64,000 nt of DNA from Alkaliphilus sp. B6464 (GTDB lineage Bacteria; Bacillota; Clostridia; Peptostreptococcales; Natronincolaceae), in contig NZ_CP058557.1 of the NCBI RefSeq assembly GCF_018141165.1, forward strand, positions 3,100,001 through 3,164,000, in the 5' to 3' direction. The notes under the pieces were generated by a model. The model did not search any database. It was not told where the DNA came from and saw only the letters and a program-made list of their open reading frames with translations. Every line of letters starts with the position of its first letter. Positions within the stretch are counted from its first letter, which is position 1. A program made the position numbers and the translations under genes. This document shows, one piece after another, positions 8,004 through 17,845 of this stretch.

Positions 8004-8876
8004 TTAAATAATACCTAATTTTTTCATCTCGTCTACTAGCTTAATTCTATTAGATTCCTCCATAGATGTTAATGGAAGTCTTAGCTCATTTTTAATATAT
8101 CCCATAGCATTTAAAGCTGCCTTTATGGGAATTGGATTTACTTCACAGAATAAAAGATCTATAAATTTTTTGTATAAAAGTTGTATTCTTAAAGCTTCTT
8201 CTACATTTCCATCCATAAATGCCTGGCACATATGTTGCATTTCTCTAGGGATAGCATTAGATGACACAGAAATAACTCCATGACCTCCACAGGCAAAAAT
8301 AGGCACTACTTGATCGTCATTTCCAGAATAAATTTTAAAATCTTTAGGAACCAATCTTTTAATTTCTAATATTTGAGAAATATTCCCACTAGCCTCTTTT
8401 ACTGCTACTACATTTTTAACCTTGCTCATTGCTAATACAGTTTCCGGTGCAATATTTACACCTGTTCTCGAAGGAACGTTATATAAAATTACTGGTAGCG
8501 ATGTAACATTAGCTACTGTGGTAAAATGTTCGATTAGACCTTTTTGAGTACATTTATTGTAATATGGAGTAACAAGCAGTATGCCATCTGCCCCTAAGGT
8601 TTCGGCTTGTTTAGTATTTTCTATAGCTACTTGAGTTGAATTTGAACCAGTACCCACTATAACTGGAATTTTGCCTCCTGCCCTTTCAATGGCTGTACTA
8701 ATAAGCTTTTCTCTTTCTTCATAGGTTTGTGTAGATGCCTCTCCAGTTGTACCTAGTACAATTAAGGCTTGAGTATTATTTTCTATTTGAAAATCAATTA
8801 ATTTTTCAAAAGCTTCAAAATCAATTTTACCCTCATTGAAAGGTGTTACAATCGCAACTCCCGCACCATTAAACAT
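8004..8876 (-). CDS. dapA: 4-hydroxy-tetrahydrodipicolinate synthase
   Basis: A 290-residue class I aldolase-like enzyme that condenses pyruvate with aspartate semialdehyde. GTTGEAST, YYNKCTQKGL, LYNVPSRTG (Tyr and Arg of the active site) and VAVKEASG (Schiff-base Lys) are all present. The ATG at 8876 follows GGGGGC. It is co-transcribed with asd 15 bases upstream and dapB downstream, providing meso-diaminopimelate for the wall and lysine. Confidence 0.95.
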   Translation of the reverse strand: MFNGAGVAIVTPFNEGKIDFEAFEKLIDFQIENNTQALIVLGTTGEASTQTYEEREKLISTAIERAGGKIPVIVGTGSNSTQVAIENTKQAETLGADGILLVTPYYNKCTQKGLIEHFTTVANVTSLPVILYNVPSRTGVNIAPETVLAMSKVKNVVAVKEASGNISQILEIKRLVPKDFKIYSGNDDQVVPIFACGGHGVISVSSNAIPREMQHMCQAFMDGNVEEALRIQLLYKKFIDLLFCEVNPIPIKAALNAMGYIKNELRLPLTSMEESNRIKLVDEMKKLGII

Positions 8877-8891
8877 ATAAATATTGCCCCC

Positions 8892-9887
8892 TTATTTAAA
8901 ATTTTCAATAGTTTCTATAATTTGAATTGCATTAGTAGCAGCTCCTTTTCTAAGGTTATCTGCAACCACCCATAGGGATAATCCTTTTGAATTAAATAAA
9001 TCCTTACGAATTCGACCCACATATGTGCAGTCGCTATTTTCGGCCTCAAGTGGAGTAGGGTATTTGTTTTCATCAGGATTATCATTTAAAACTACGCCTT
9101 CAGCTTCTTCTAATATTTGTCGTACTTCATTTATATCTGGTTCTTTATTAAGCTCTAGGTATATAGACTCGCTATGGCCGTAAAATACTGGAATCCTTAC
9201 AGCCGTCGGATTAACTTCTATTGTATCATCTCTTAAAATTTTATGAGTTTCATAAATCATTTTAAGCTCCTCTTTTGTAAACCCATTTTCATTAAATACA
9301 TCTATATGTGGAATGCAATTGGCAGCGATTTTTCTTGGGTATACTTTATTTGGATAGCTCTCATCTACTAGTTGTTTTTCAAGTTCTTCAATTGCTTTAT
9401 ACCCACTGCCCGATACAGCCTGATAAGTAGATACTACAACTCGTTTAATACCATACTTCTTGTGAAGTGGAGCAAGTACCATTACCATTTGGGTTGTAGA
9501 GCAATTTGGATTGGCTATAATTCCTCTATATCCCCTTAAAACATCACCATTAACTTCTGGCACAACCAAAGGTATCCCCTCTGTCATCCTCCAATAAGAT
9601 GAGTTATCTATTACAATATTCCCAGCAGCGGCTGCAATAGGTGCAAATTTTGCAGATATAGCTCCTCCAGCAGCAAATAGTAAATAATCAAAGGTCTCCT
9701 TCATAGCCTCTTCTGTTAACAACTCAACTGTTACTTCCTTGTTATTGAATATTATTTTTTGTCCCAAAGATTTTTCTGAAGCAAAAATTCTTAGTTTATC
9801 TATTGTTAAACTTCTCTCTCCAAGTACTTCAATCATCTTCTTGCCTACCGCGCCTGTTCCACCTACAATACCAACAGTTAAACTCAT
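8892..9887 (-). CDS. asd: Aspartate-semialdehyde dehydrogenase
   Basis: A 331-residue enzyme reducing aspartyl phosphate to the semialdehyde. GGTGAVGKKM is the NADP-binding loop. NPNCSTTQM contains the catalytic Cys, and GHSESIYLEL and the His region are intact. The start ATG at 9887 follows a G-rich GGGGGGTGG. It is first in the asd-dapA-dapB operon. The 5' region is only about 150 bases and shows no lysine riboswitch. Confidence 0.95.
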   Translation of the reverse strand: MSLTVGIVGGTGAVGKKMIEVLGERSLTIDKLRIFASEKSLGQKIIFNNKEVTVELLTEEAMKETFDYLLFAAGGAISAKFAPIAAAAGNIVIDNSSYWRMTEGIPLVVPEVNGDVLRGYRGIIANPNCSTTQMVMVLAPLHKKYGIKRVVVSTYQAVSGSGYKAIEELEKQLVDESYPNKVYPRKIAANCIPHIDVFNENGFTKEELKMIYETHKILRDDTIEVNPTAVRIPVFYGHSESIYLELNKEPDINEVRQILEEAEGVVLNDNPDENKYPTPLEAENSDCTYVGRIRKDLFNSKGLSLWVVADNLRKGAATNAIQIIETIENFK

Positions 9888-10035
9888 TGTCTTGCCACCC
9901 CCCTGTTTTTATAACTTGTAAATCGCCTAAGAAACATTACTAAATTACTTTTATTTTATTCAATATTTAGATAATAGTGCCTTAGATTTATATTTAATTT
10001 TAAATTAATAGATTACTATAATTATACAAAAAAAA

Positions 10036-10063
10036 TTAGGAAAATGCTTAAGCATTTTCCTAA
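10036..10063 (-). terminator. Terminator overlapping the end of the SleB-like gene
   Basis: Perfect 14-bp inverted repeat TTAGGAAAATGCTT with its complement and no loop bases. On the minus strand it is followed by a run of eight T. The stop codon TAG at 10060 lies inside the stem. Confidence 0.85.
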
Positions 10064-10944
10064 TAATAAAAGTCATGTAAACCTATGGTTTTTATATATT
10101 GTCTATTTTGTATAATCCAAAAGTTAGTCGATTTCCTTGGATTTAAAAAATACAATGCATTTCCAACAGGTCTTGCACCATTTAATACATCTGTAGCAGC
10201 CTTAATACTTTCTGCATTAGGTGTATTATAGATTGACCCATCTAGAACCGGTGAAAATTGAGTATAACCATCTTGCTTATCAAAAACAACACCCTTTATA
10301 GTATTTGGAAATTTTCCACTATTAACCCTATTCATAATTACGTTCCCTACAGCAACCTTACCTTCATAGGATTCTCCTTGGGCCTCAGCATGAATAACTC
10401 TACTTAACCAATACAGATCTTCACTTCTATCACTACCTCTACTAGCTACTTGACTTGAAGAATTATTTACAGAGCCTTTTATTTTTAGTGTCTGATTTTC
10501 ATAAATCATATCAGAAGATAAATTGTTTAGCTGCTTTAAATGATTTGCAGATACATTAGCTCTTTGAGCAATTAGAAATAAAGTATCACCTTTTTTAACC
10601 GTATATTTTTCTCCGGTAATAGGGGATGAAGATGTACTATTGTCCTTAATATTAGTAAAAGTTTTTATGTCATTTTCTTTTTTATCATTTGCCTCATTAT
10701 TATCTTCTATTACTATCGGTACTTCCTCATCTGTTACTTCAGCTATATTTTTTTCTTCAGCTTCAACCTCATCTTCATCGTTTTCCATGACTTCAGCTAT
10801 AGAAGATATTTCTGCTTCTCTTGAATTCTTAGTTAAATTTTCTTTTGAAAAATTAGAATTAATTGTAGAAAATAAAACTATAATACTTAACAATATACCA
10901 CTGCTAATCAACAGTATTTTGTATTTTTCTAGTATGCTTTTCAT
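10060..10944 (-). CDS. LysM and SleB/CwlJ-type cell wall hydrolase
   Basis: A 294-residue secreted or membrane-anchored protein. It has an N-terminal hydrophobic helix (about residues 10-28), an acidic linker rich in Glu and Asp, and one LysM domain (YTVKKGDTLFLIAQ..., about residues 115-160). The C-terminal SleB-like hydrolase domain has WLSRVIHAEAQGE with the catalytic Glu, AVGNVIMNRV and ALYFLNP. It should cut peptidoglycan, in spores or in the vegetative wall. I start at ATG 10944, which has AAAGGG eight bases upstream. It is a monocistronic gene with its own terminator. Confidence 0.88.
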   Translation of the reverse strand: MKSILEKYKILLISSGILLSIIVLFSTINSNFSKENLTKNSREAEISSIAEVMENDEDEVEAEEKNIAEVTDEEVPIVIEDNNEANDKKENDIKTFTNIKDNSTSSSPITGEKYTVKKGDTLFLIAQRANVSANHLKQLNNLSSDMIYENQTLKIKGSVNNSSSQVASRGSDRSEDLYWLSRVIHAEAQGESYEGKVAVGNVIMNRVNSGKFPNTIKGVVFDKQDGYTQFSPVLDGSIYNTPNAESIKAATDVLNGARPVGNALYFLNPRKSTNFWIIQNRQYIKTIGLHDFYY

Positions 10945-11034
10945 ATATATCACCCTTTCAGCTCTACTGTTACAAATTTTATCATAAAAAATTGCCTAGG
11001 GATGATGTAACTTTTGGTAATTATTGAATGTATA

Positions 11035-11065
11035 TAAAAAAAAGCGCTAGGGAGATGCCCCTAGC
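11035..11065 (-). terminator. Terminator of the polysaccharide deacetylase gene
   Basis: Seven-base-pair stem GCTAGGG/CCCTAGC with a 6-base loop; on the minus strand it runs into eight T. It lies about 95 bases after the deacetylase stop codon. Confidence 0.75.
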
Positions 11066-11160
11066 ACTAATTTAAATTTCAATGTTTATACAAGTATATT
11101 TTAATAAAATATTATCCTATACTTCGCAATTAGACCAATTATTAACATAGTTCTTATTAA

Positions 11161-12123
11161 TTATCTAATAATAGGTTTGTTTGCTAATTTAAGCTTAACC
11201 ATAGCATCTAACTCATCCTGAGTAATATCTCTAAATGTTCTAAATGTGTACCCTTGATTTTTAAGTTCCAATATAATCTCCGGTAATACTTCTGCCATCT
11301 TTGTGTTACGAGATGTATCATGAAATAAAGCAACAACAAGATCTTTATTCTTTGCTCCATCAAGGACATTGCTTATAATCTTATCTTTTTTATCATAATC
11401 AGAACTTGCATCTCCAGAAGAGACATTCCAATCAATATAGTAATATCCCTTTTCCTTCACATCTACAGTTAGTTTAGGCATATATTGTTCCCCACCATAT
11501 TTAAATGAACTATGGTTAGAAGAACCTCCAGGAAAGCGAAAAATATATGGAACTTCAATATCCAATACATCTTCGATAGCTTTTTTAGCTAATCCTAAAT
11601 CATTATAATAGGTTTCAAATGTAGTATAGATAGCATAGTCATGGCTATATGTGTGCGGTAGAACCATATGTCCTTCATCATAAGCCTGTTTTACCCAAGT
11701 AGGATTTTTTTCTACTGATTTTCCAATTGTAAAAAATGTTGCCTTAATTTCATTTTCAGCTAATATTTCTAGTATTTCTGGTGTTAAAGTTGATGGTCCA
11801 TCGTCAAATGTAAGAAATACTTTCTTAGAAGGATCTGGTTTTACATCTTCTAAATTATTTTCTGGTTTTATATCATCCTGTATTTCTTCATTTCCCTCTA
11901 ATGCATCATTATCTATAACAGTATCATTACTGACTTCTTCTACTTCTTCATTTTTATTATCCTCAGATATTTCACCTAAATCTTCGCTACTCATATCCCG
12001 CACTTGTTCATCTACATCATTATTACTAAGAAATGACTGAGCAATACCTACCATAGATGGCACAGCAACCATAAATACCAGTAGAACTATTCCAACCAGT
12101 AAAACTTTTCGAATTTTTTTCAA
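11161..12123 (-). CDS. Polysaccharide deacetylase (NodB homology), membrane-anchored
   Basis: A 320-residue protein with an N-terminal membrane anchor, an acidic Asp/Glu/Asn linker of about 70 residues and a carbohydrate esterase 4 domain. Motifs: TFDDGPSTLT (catalytic Asp and first metal Asp), HTYSH (metal His pair), RFPGGSSN, DWNVSSGD and ALFHDT. It should remove N-acetyl groups from peptidoglycan or another surface glycan. I start at TTG 12123 because GGAG lies at correct spacing; the in-frame ATG at 12141 has none. A TATAAT lies about 25 bases before. Confidence 0.85.
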   Translation of the reverse strand: MKKIRKVLLVGIVLLVFMVAVPSMVGIAQSFLSNNDVDEQVRDMSSEDLGEISEDNKNEEVEEVSNDTVIDNDALEGNEEIQDDIKPENNLEDVKPDPSKKVFLTFDDGPSTLTPEILEILAENEIKATFFTIGKSVEKNPTWVKQAYDEGHMVLPHTYSHDYAIYTTFETYYNDLGLAKKAIEDVLDIEVPYIFRFPGGSSNHSSFKYGGEQYMPKLTVDVKEKGYYYIDWNVSSGDASSDYDKKDKIISNVLDGAKNKDLVVALFHDTSRNTKMAEVLPEIILELKNQGYTFRTFRDITQDELDAMVKLKLANKPIIR

Positions 12124-12240
12124 TTGTATCACTCCAGTCATTGCAGTATATTATATGCATTTAATTACATTATACATGAAAATCCGACAAAAATAGTAAA
12201 GAAATAGTAAATAACTATGAAGAAAATATAAAGATTTTAT

Positions 12241-12306
12241 AATCTGGAAAAGTATATTTTTCTAGATTATAAAGTAAGTGCTAGAGACTATCCCCTAGCA
12301 CTTACT
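12241..12306 (-). terminator. Two adjacent hairpins ending the FMN dehydrogenase transcript
   Basis: The first hairpin after the minus-strand stop is AGTAAGTGCTAG/CTAGCACTTACT (12273-12306). The second is AATCTGGAAAA/TTTTCTAGATT (12241-12271, one mismatch). Both look like rho-independent terminators in tandem. Confidence 0.65.
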
Positions 12307-12338
12307 ATTATTTCGATTTATGTTAGTTATAGAATATA

Positions 12339-13358
12339 TTATCCTATAGATACTTTATCTCTATTAATATCTTTTAATTCATGACATCCTGCCATAATCA
12401 TTGTTTCCTTTAGCTCATTACCTAATTTTTCTGTATAAACTTTTACACCTTCCGCTCCACCACCATAGGCAGCCACTGCATAAGGTCTTCCAATAAGTAC
12501 TGCATCTGCACCTAATGCTAAAGCCTTAAAAATATCTAATCCAGTTCTAAAGCCTCCATCAATAAGAATTTTCATCTTTCCTTGTACAGCTTCAGCAATT
12601 GCTGGCAAAACTTCAATTGTAGCTGGAGTATGATCTAAAACTCTACCACCATGGTTAGAAACAACAATACCATAAGCACCAGCCTCTAAAGCTTTTTTAG
12701 CTCCTTCTACTGTCATAACACCTTTTAAAATTACAGGTAGCTTTGTTGATGCAATTATTTCTTTTAGTTCTTCAACTGACTTTGTGCCTACTGGCTTTCC
12801 AAGTAGAGCTAAAGTAACTAAACCAGCTGCATCAATATCCATTGCCACTGCTGGTGCTCCGTTATCTTCGGCCTTTTTAATCTTTGCAATTATTTCTTCT
12901 TTTTTCCAAGGTTTAATAGTAGGAATACCATGTCCATCATTATCTTTAACTACTTGAAGTGGCAAATCATAAAATTCATCTTTTACACCATCACCAGTAA
13001 AGCCAAGTACTTCTGCTTCCTTACACCCACCTATAATAGCCTGAGTATATTCAAAATCGTCTAGAGCTGGACTATAGTTAAGTCCAACAGCTCCTATTGG
13101 TGCCGCAAACACTGGGTACTTAAACTTCATTCCAAATAATTCAACTGATGTATCTATTTCTTTTTGTACTACAATTGTATCTAAATTAATCTTAACATCA
13201 TTTATTTTTTGCCAGTTTCTAATAAAACCTGATCCAGACCCCTTACCGCCTACTCCTGGCACCTGACCTTTACATACCACACCATTACACTCTTTACATA
13301 CCTTACATTTTTCATGTACAAGCTCCCTAGCTCTGTCTAAAACTTCTGAATAATTCAT
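12339..13358 (-). CDS. FMN-dependent alpha-hydroxy acid dehydrogenase family protein
   Basis: A 339-residue TIM-barrel flavoenzyme of the lactate oxidase/glycolate oxidase family. It carries FAAPIGAVGLNY, LPVILKGVMTVEGA (Lys on FMN), VVSNHGGRVLDHTPA (catalytic His and Arg) and LIDGGFRTGLDI. An unusual N-terminus with Cys-rich CKVCKECNGVVCKGQ could bind metal or a cluster. I place the start at ATG 13358: the upstream ATG at 13373 overlaps the GGGGGA that serves as its ribosome site. The substrate is probably a 2-hydroxy acid. It is a single gene. Confidence 0.85.
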   Translation of the reverse strand: MNYSEVLDRARELVHEKCKVCKECNGVVCKGQVPGVGGKGSGSGFIRNWQKINDVKINLDTIVVQKEIDTSVELFGMKFKYPVFAAPIGAVGLNYSPALDDFEYTQAIIGGCKEAEVLGFTGDGVKDEFYDLPLQVVKDNDGHGIPTIKPWKKEEIIAKIKKAEDNGAPAVAMDIDAAGLVTLALLGKPVGTKSVEELKEIIASTKLPVILKGVMTVEGAKKALEAGAYGIVVSNHGGRVLDHTPATIEVLPAIAEAVQGKMKILIDGGFRTGLDIFKALALGADAVLIGRPYAVAAYGGGAEGVKVYTEKLGNELKETMIMAGCHELKDINRDKVSIG

Positions 13359-13557
13359 ATGCGATTCCCCCATTTCTTTGTTATTAAAAGGATTTAATTA
13401 TCCCAGTATATTATTTACACCATTAGTACATATTGTACTATTTTTTATACGAAGTTACAATTTTTTTGTCTAAAGATACATTTTTTCTATACGAAGCTAC
13501 AACATATTTATACAAAGTTTTAATTGTATTAGCTAGTATAAGTTTTTCTTGAAATAT

Positions 13558-14169
13558 CTATTTTTTCGATATAAAAGGATTATCTTTAATATAGAATCTC
13601 CATGGAAAATCTATAGCTTCCTCTGCATAATCTATATTTATTCTTGTAGTTGTTACAACTTCAAATACATTATCTTCATTACTATCTTCAATCCATAAAA
13701 TATCACCACAAAGATCCATGCTGTTATTAAGCTTTGTAATACCCATTGCCATACATAGCTTACCAGGTCCACTTGTTAAATTTATTATTTGTTTTTTAGT
13801 TAACTCCTCTGTAGACTTACCATATCTATTATGAGCCATTATATTTATGCCTTCTATAGGCTCTACTGCCCTAACTAAAACTGCCGCCGCTTCTCCTTCC
13901 ATTTGGGTAACCACATTCATGCAATTGTACATGCCATAAATTAAATAAACATAGGCATGTCCCGGCGGTCCAAACATAACCTTAGTTCTCTCGGTTATTT
14001 TGTTATTATAACTATGAGCGGCCTTATCAATAGCTCCGATGTAAGCCTCTACTTCAACAATTTTTCCCATCAATATTTCACCATTACTATAATGCACAAG
14101 ATTTTTGCCCAATAAATCTTTAGCAACATCAAGTGTCGGTCTATTGTAAAATTGTCTTTTTAATTTCAT
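13558..14169 (-). CDS. 3-methyladenine DNA glycosylase, AAG/MPG family
   Basis: A 203-residue base-excision repair enzyme of the mammalian AAG type. LGKNLVHY, IVEVEAYIG (catalytic Glu and a substrate-binding Tyr), HAYVYLIYGMYNCMNVV and LTSGPGKLCMAMGI are all family signatures. I use ATG 14169 with GAAAGG upstream; a longer frame to 14286 would add 39 unrelated residues. Unlinked to a second glycosylase of the AlkA type at 59051. Confidence 0.92.
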   Translation of the reverse strand: MKLKRQFYNRPTLDVAKDLLGKNLVHYSNGEILMGKIVEVEAYIGAIDKAAHSYNNKITERTKVMFGPPGHAYVYLIYGMYNCMNVVTQMEGEAAAVLVRAVEPIEGINIMAHNRYGKSTEELTKKQIINLTSGPGKLCMAMGITKLNNSMDLCGDILWIEDSNEDNVFEVVTTTRINIDYAEEAIDFPWRFYIKDNPFISKK

Positions 14170-14402
14170 AATATTTTTCCTTTCAAAATTATACTTAATA
14201 TGTCCTATGTTTTCTACTGCCATTCCTTCTATATTCTTAAAAATTCTATCTTTATTGTAGGTACATATATTATGTTCTACTGTCAAATAATATATTTAGA
14301 AAGTTAAAGATAAAATGATTAAGACTCACTACTTTAAAAGCCTTTGTTATAACCTTAATTAATTACTATAGCTTATGGAACAAAAAAATTACTAGGAGGC
14401 AT

Positions 14403-14987
14403 ATGAAATTGAAAACAAAAAAAGCACCATTTATACTTTCGGTATTGCTAATATTTTCATTAACTATTACGGGTTGCAATACTGCCAAGCGACCAACTCC
14501 GGAGAATAATACTTCTCCCCAAAATGTACAAAACAATACAAATACACCTCAACAAAGAGTGGAAAATGACGCTGTAGTTAATGATAATAGAACAAGAGAT
14601 AATGTAATGCCAAACCGACCTATACCTACTACTCCAGATTCTACAGTAGGATTTACACTAAGTCAAATTAATGAATTTAATTTAGATATAGAGTTAACAA
14701 ATAATGATAAAATAGATATGAAATACAAAAAAGGTCCTTCTAATAGAGAAAGCAAAGTAGAAACTAGAATCAATGGAAAAGTAGAAAAAACAGAACACGA
14801 AGAGGCTTCCCGGCAGATTGAGGAATTAATAAGTAAAATACCTGGAGCATCCATATCTGATACAACTAAAATAATAGACGAAATTTTATCTGCCCTAAAA
14901 ATTAAAAGAGATGATTTGACAGAATTTGATATGATGTTTAAGTTTGAAAGTGGAGAAAAAGTACAAATAGAATTAAATAAAAAATAA
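14403..14987 (+). CDS. YusW-like lipoprotein
   Basis: A 194-residue lipoprotein. Signal peptide with TGCN lipobox (Cys about residue 25), then a long Asn/Pro/Thr-rich linker, then a compact C-terminal domain of about 110 residues (FTLSQINEFNLDIEL..., ending LTEFDMMFKFESGEKVQIEL). The last domain resembles the YusW-like family of Firmicutes; its role is unknown. Ribosome site AGGAGG, and a strong terminator follows. Confidence 0.7.
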   Translation: MKLKTKKAPFILSVLLIFSLTITGCNTAKRPTPENNTSPQNVQNNTNTPQQRVENDAVVNDNRTRDNVMPNRPIPTTPDSTVGFTLSQINEFNLDIELTNNDKIDMKYKKGPSNRESKVETRINGKVEKTEHEEASRQIEELISKIPGASISDTTKIIDEILSALKIKRDDLTEFDMMFKFESGEKVQIELNKK

Positions 14988-14996
14988 TTTTTATTT

Positions 14997-15040
14997 AAAA
15001 ACAAAACTCTCTTTATATTTTTAAAGAGAGTTTTGTTTTT
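14997..15040. terminator. Strong bidirectional terminator
   Basis: A 19-bp perfect inverted repeat (AAAACTCTCTTTA with its complement) with a 6-base loop, flanked by A and T runs. It serves the lipoprotein gene and the convergent peptidase gene. Confidence 0.85.
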
Positions 15041-15060
15041 AAGGTACTACATTATATAAT

Positions 15061-16839
15061 TTATAATTCCCTTGTCGCATTTTTCAACCAAGCGTCTTCT
15101 TGTTGATTTAAATATGGCGATACTGTTGTATATACATTTTTATGATATTCATTAAGCCACTCAATTTCTTTTTCCGTAAGTAAATTAGTATCGATTCCTT
15201 CTAAATCAATTGGACACAATGATATAACTTCGAACTTCATAAACTGTCCAAATTCAGTTAGTTCATCTTCAACTACTAAAAGAGTATTTTCTGTTCTTAT
15301 ACCATGCTTATCTTCCCTATATATACCGGGCTCATTGGTTATTATCATTCCCTTTTCTAATCGAGCATTATTTTGTATTTGATGGAAGCGTTGTGGTCCT
15401 TCATGTACATTAAGGAAAAATCCTACACCATGTCCTGTCCCGCACTTATAGTCAATTCCTCTTTCCCATAGTGGCTGTCTAGCTAAAATATCTAAATTAG
15501 ATCCTGTAGCTCCATATAGAAATTTAGCTTTGCAAAGTGCTATATGAGCCTTTAATACTAAAGTAAAGTCTTCTTTTTCCTCTTTACTTATTGAACCTAA
15601 AACCATAGTCCTAGTTATATCAGTAGTTCCATCAAAGTATTGTCCACCTGAGTCAACTAAAAATAGTCCTTCAGCCTTAAGCTCACATTTTTCATTTTCA
15701 TAAGCATTATAATGCATCATAGCTGCATGATCCTTATATGCTGCTATAGTATTAAAGCTTGGTTCTACAAAATACTCCTGCTCTCTTCTAAAGCCTTCAA
15801 GTTTCTCAGTAGATGATGTTTCTGTGATTCTCTCTTTTCCAATATTACTGTATAGCCAATATAGAAATTTAACCATAGCAACTCCATCTCTAACCTGACA
15901 CCTTTTCAAACTTTCAATTTCTATATCATTTTTTAAAGCCTTTAGATTTGTAGTAATATCTGTTTCTTCTATCTTTACACAGTTAGAAGGAATTGCACAA
16001 TATACTTTTATACTAGTTCTATTAGGGTCTAACAATATTCGTTTATTATTATCTAGCTTTCTTAGTTCTAGCAATATATTTTCGTAATCCTTAACTTCTA
16101 CTTTATTATCTTCTAAAGATTTCTGTACTTCTTGAGGTGCTTTTTTTGTATCTATAAACAGATAAGCATATTCCATAGATATAAGAGCATAGGAAGCAAC
16201 AACAGGATTATTTCTAACATCACTTCCTCTAATATTAAATAACCAGGCTATGTCATCAAGACTACTAATTAAATAGTAATCTACGCTCTTCTTTTTCATT
16301 TCTCTTCTTACTTCTGTTAGCTTTTCTAAAGTAGTCTTACCAGCAAACTTTCCATCATGATTAAAAGCTGGTTTTGTAGAAACTTTAGGTCTATCTTCCC
16401 AAATATGGTCTAATAGATTTATATCTTTATTAATCTCCATTCCTTTTTGTTTAAAGTTTTTTTCCATTTCCTTTGCTATATTGGTACTAAAAACCCATCC
16501 ATCAAACCCTACATAACTACCTTCTTTTAAAGTATCTGAAATCCATTCTACATAACTTGGTACATTAGGCTCAGCCGCTTTAAAAAGTCTTATACCTGAT
16601 CCAGATAACTGTTTTTCAGCTTGTATATAATATCTACCATCAGTCCACAACCCTGCGTCATCTTTAGTTACAACTACAGTACCGTTAGAACCAGTGAAGC
16701 CTGAAATCCAACTTCTAACCTTCCAATGCTCTGCCATATATTCACTCTGATGAGGATCTGAATTTGACACAATATAGGCATCAATTCCGTTTTCAGCCAT
16801 TAATTCTCTTAGTTTTTGTATTCTTGCTTTTACGTCCAT
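15061..16839 (-). CDS. Xaa-Pro aminopeptidase (M24B)
   Basis: A 592-residue aminopeptidase P with two creatinase-like N-terminal domains and a C-terminal pita-bread catalytic domain. This long form is common in Clostridia. Metal ligands are visible in DSGGQYFDGTTDITRT (two Asp), GTGHGVGFFLNVHEG (His), TNEPGIY (Glu) and RTENTLLV (Glu). It is cytoplasmic and should remove N-terminal residues next to proline. ATG 16839 has AAGGAG. It is about 80 bases from the upstream nitroreductase gene on the same strand and could be co-transcribed. Confidence 0.93.
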   Translation of the reverse strand: MDVKARIQKLRELMAENGIDAYIVSNSDPHQSEYMAEHWKVRSWISGFTGSNGTVVVTKDDAGLWTDGRYYIQAEKQLSGSGIRLFKAAEPNVPSYVEWISDTLKEGSYVGFDGWVFSTNIAKEMEKNFKQKGMEINKDINLLDHIWEDRPKVSTKPAFNHDGKFAGKTTLEKLTEVRREMKKKSVDYYLISSLDDIAWLFNIRGSDVRNNPVVASYALISMEYAYLFIDTKKAPQEVQKSLEDNKVEVKDYENILLELRKLDNNKRILLDPNRTSIKVYCAIPSNCVKIEETDITTNLKALKNDIEIESLKRCQVRDGVAMVKFLYWLYSNIGKERITETSSTEKLEGFRREQEYFVEPSFNTIAAYKDHAAMMHYNAYENEKCELKAEGLFLVDSGGQYFDGTTDITRTMVLGSISKEEKEDFTLVLKAHIALCKAKFLYGATGSNLDILARQPLWERGIDYKCGTGHGVGFFLNVHEGPQRFHQIQNNARLEKGMIITNEPGIYREDKHGIRTENTLLVVEDELTEFGQFMKFEVISLCPIDLEGIDTNLLTEKEIEWLNEYHKNVYTTVSPYLNQQEDAWLKNATREL

Positions 16840-16917
16840 TTTCTCAGCTCCTTTTGTTAATATATGGAATTATATTATTTAACTCAAGTTCAAGCTATGA
16901 AATTTCTAGCTATTTGT

Positions 16918-17661
16918 TTAAGATATATTTTTACCCAATGTTGCAACATATAGGACAAACTTGTTCTCACCATCTAAGCCAATTAGACTATTGATTTCAT
17001 CATCATCAAAGGCGGCAATAGCGCATACTCCGCTATCAATAGCTTCTGCTGATAAATACAGATTTTGGCATACATGGCCTGCATCTAAATGTAAATACCT
17101 GTAACCCCTTTCACCATATCTCCACTTCATTCTGTAAGCATCGGCAGCCCAAATAAAAGTTACAGCGCTATTTTTGATAAAGTCTTGACGTAAACAGCTA
17201 TTACTTATCTTTCCATCTATTTCAGGATCTAAATTTACTTCCATTAATTTATGTGAAAGAGCTATATATCTATATAATCCTGGCTTTACTCCATCTACCT
17301 TGTTTATTAGTAGATAAGTTTCAATTGCATGTCTTGCCCCTGCTGATGGTACAGTTCTTATTGTTGCAGGTCTTGATACTACTTGCTTTACACCTTGAGT
17401 AGACCATAGTAGATAGGAAAGTTCTTCTATAGTTAAAGCAGTGTTGGAATATTTCCTTAGACTTTTTCTTGATTCTATGGCTTTTCTTAAATCTATACCT
17501 TTGATATTTATAGTTTCTACAGGAGGTAAATCAATCAATACTGAATTAGCCTCATACTCTAGTTCTAAAGGTGGCTGTGGCAACCCTTTGTCTTGGTCAG
17601 ACTCTTCTAAGTATTTGTATTTTGTTCTTTCCATAAATTCTTTTCCAATTCCATTACTCAT
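16918..17661 (-). CDS. SagB-type nitroreductase-family dehydrogenase
   Basis: A 247-residue FMN enzyme of the SagB/ThcOx branch of the nitroreductase fold. AIESRKSLRKYSN at residues 62-75 and LSYLLWSTQGV are typical, followed by RTVPSAGARHAIETYLL and GHVCQNLYLSAEA. SagB enzymes oxidise azolines in thiazole/oxazole peptides, but no cyclodehydratase or precursor gene is adjacent. A general reductase role is therefore more likely. GGGGAG precedes ATG 17661. Confidence 0.8.
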   Translation of the reverse strand: MSNGIGKEFMERTKYKYLEESDQDKGLPQPPLELEYEANSVLIDLPPVETINIKGIDLRKAIESRKSLRKYSNTALTIEELSYLLWSTQGVKQVVSRPATIRTVPSAGARHAIETYLLINKVDGVKPGLYRYIALSHKLMEVNLDPEIDGKISNSCLRQDFIKNSAVTFIWAADAYRMKWRYGERGYRYLHLDAGHVCQNLYLSAEAIDSGVCAIAAFDDDEINSLIGLDGENKFVLYVATLGKNIS

Positions 17662-17760
17662 ATTATTCTCCCCTTTAAAATATATTAGCTTATATTACTA
17701 TTCTATATTTTACTAATGTATCCTTTATATATTACTTATTTTTGTATAATAAATTTAAAT

Positions 17761-17782
17761 AGAGCCCAAACAACTGGGCTCT
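17761..17782 (-). terminator. Hairpin AGAGCCCA/TGGGCTCT
   Basis: Perfect 8-bp stem with 6-base loop about 65 bases after the phosphatase stop on the minus strand. The T-tract is weak. Confidence 0.5.
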
Positions 17783-17845
17783 ATTAGTAACTTAATTTTA
17801 TAATTATAATCTTTTTTTCTATTTTATCTTTATTTACTTCTTGTT

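Noticed and set aside
9888-10059. Lysine riboswitch before asd
   Set aside because: The leader is too short and lacks the conserved core; only an A/T-rich promoter region is seen.
16918-17661. Thiazole/oxazole-modified peptide biosynthesis cluster around the SagB-like gene
   Set aside because: No cyclodehydratase, leader peptide or transporter next to it.
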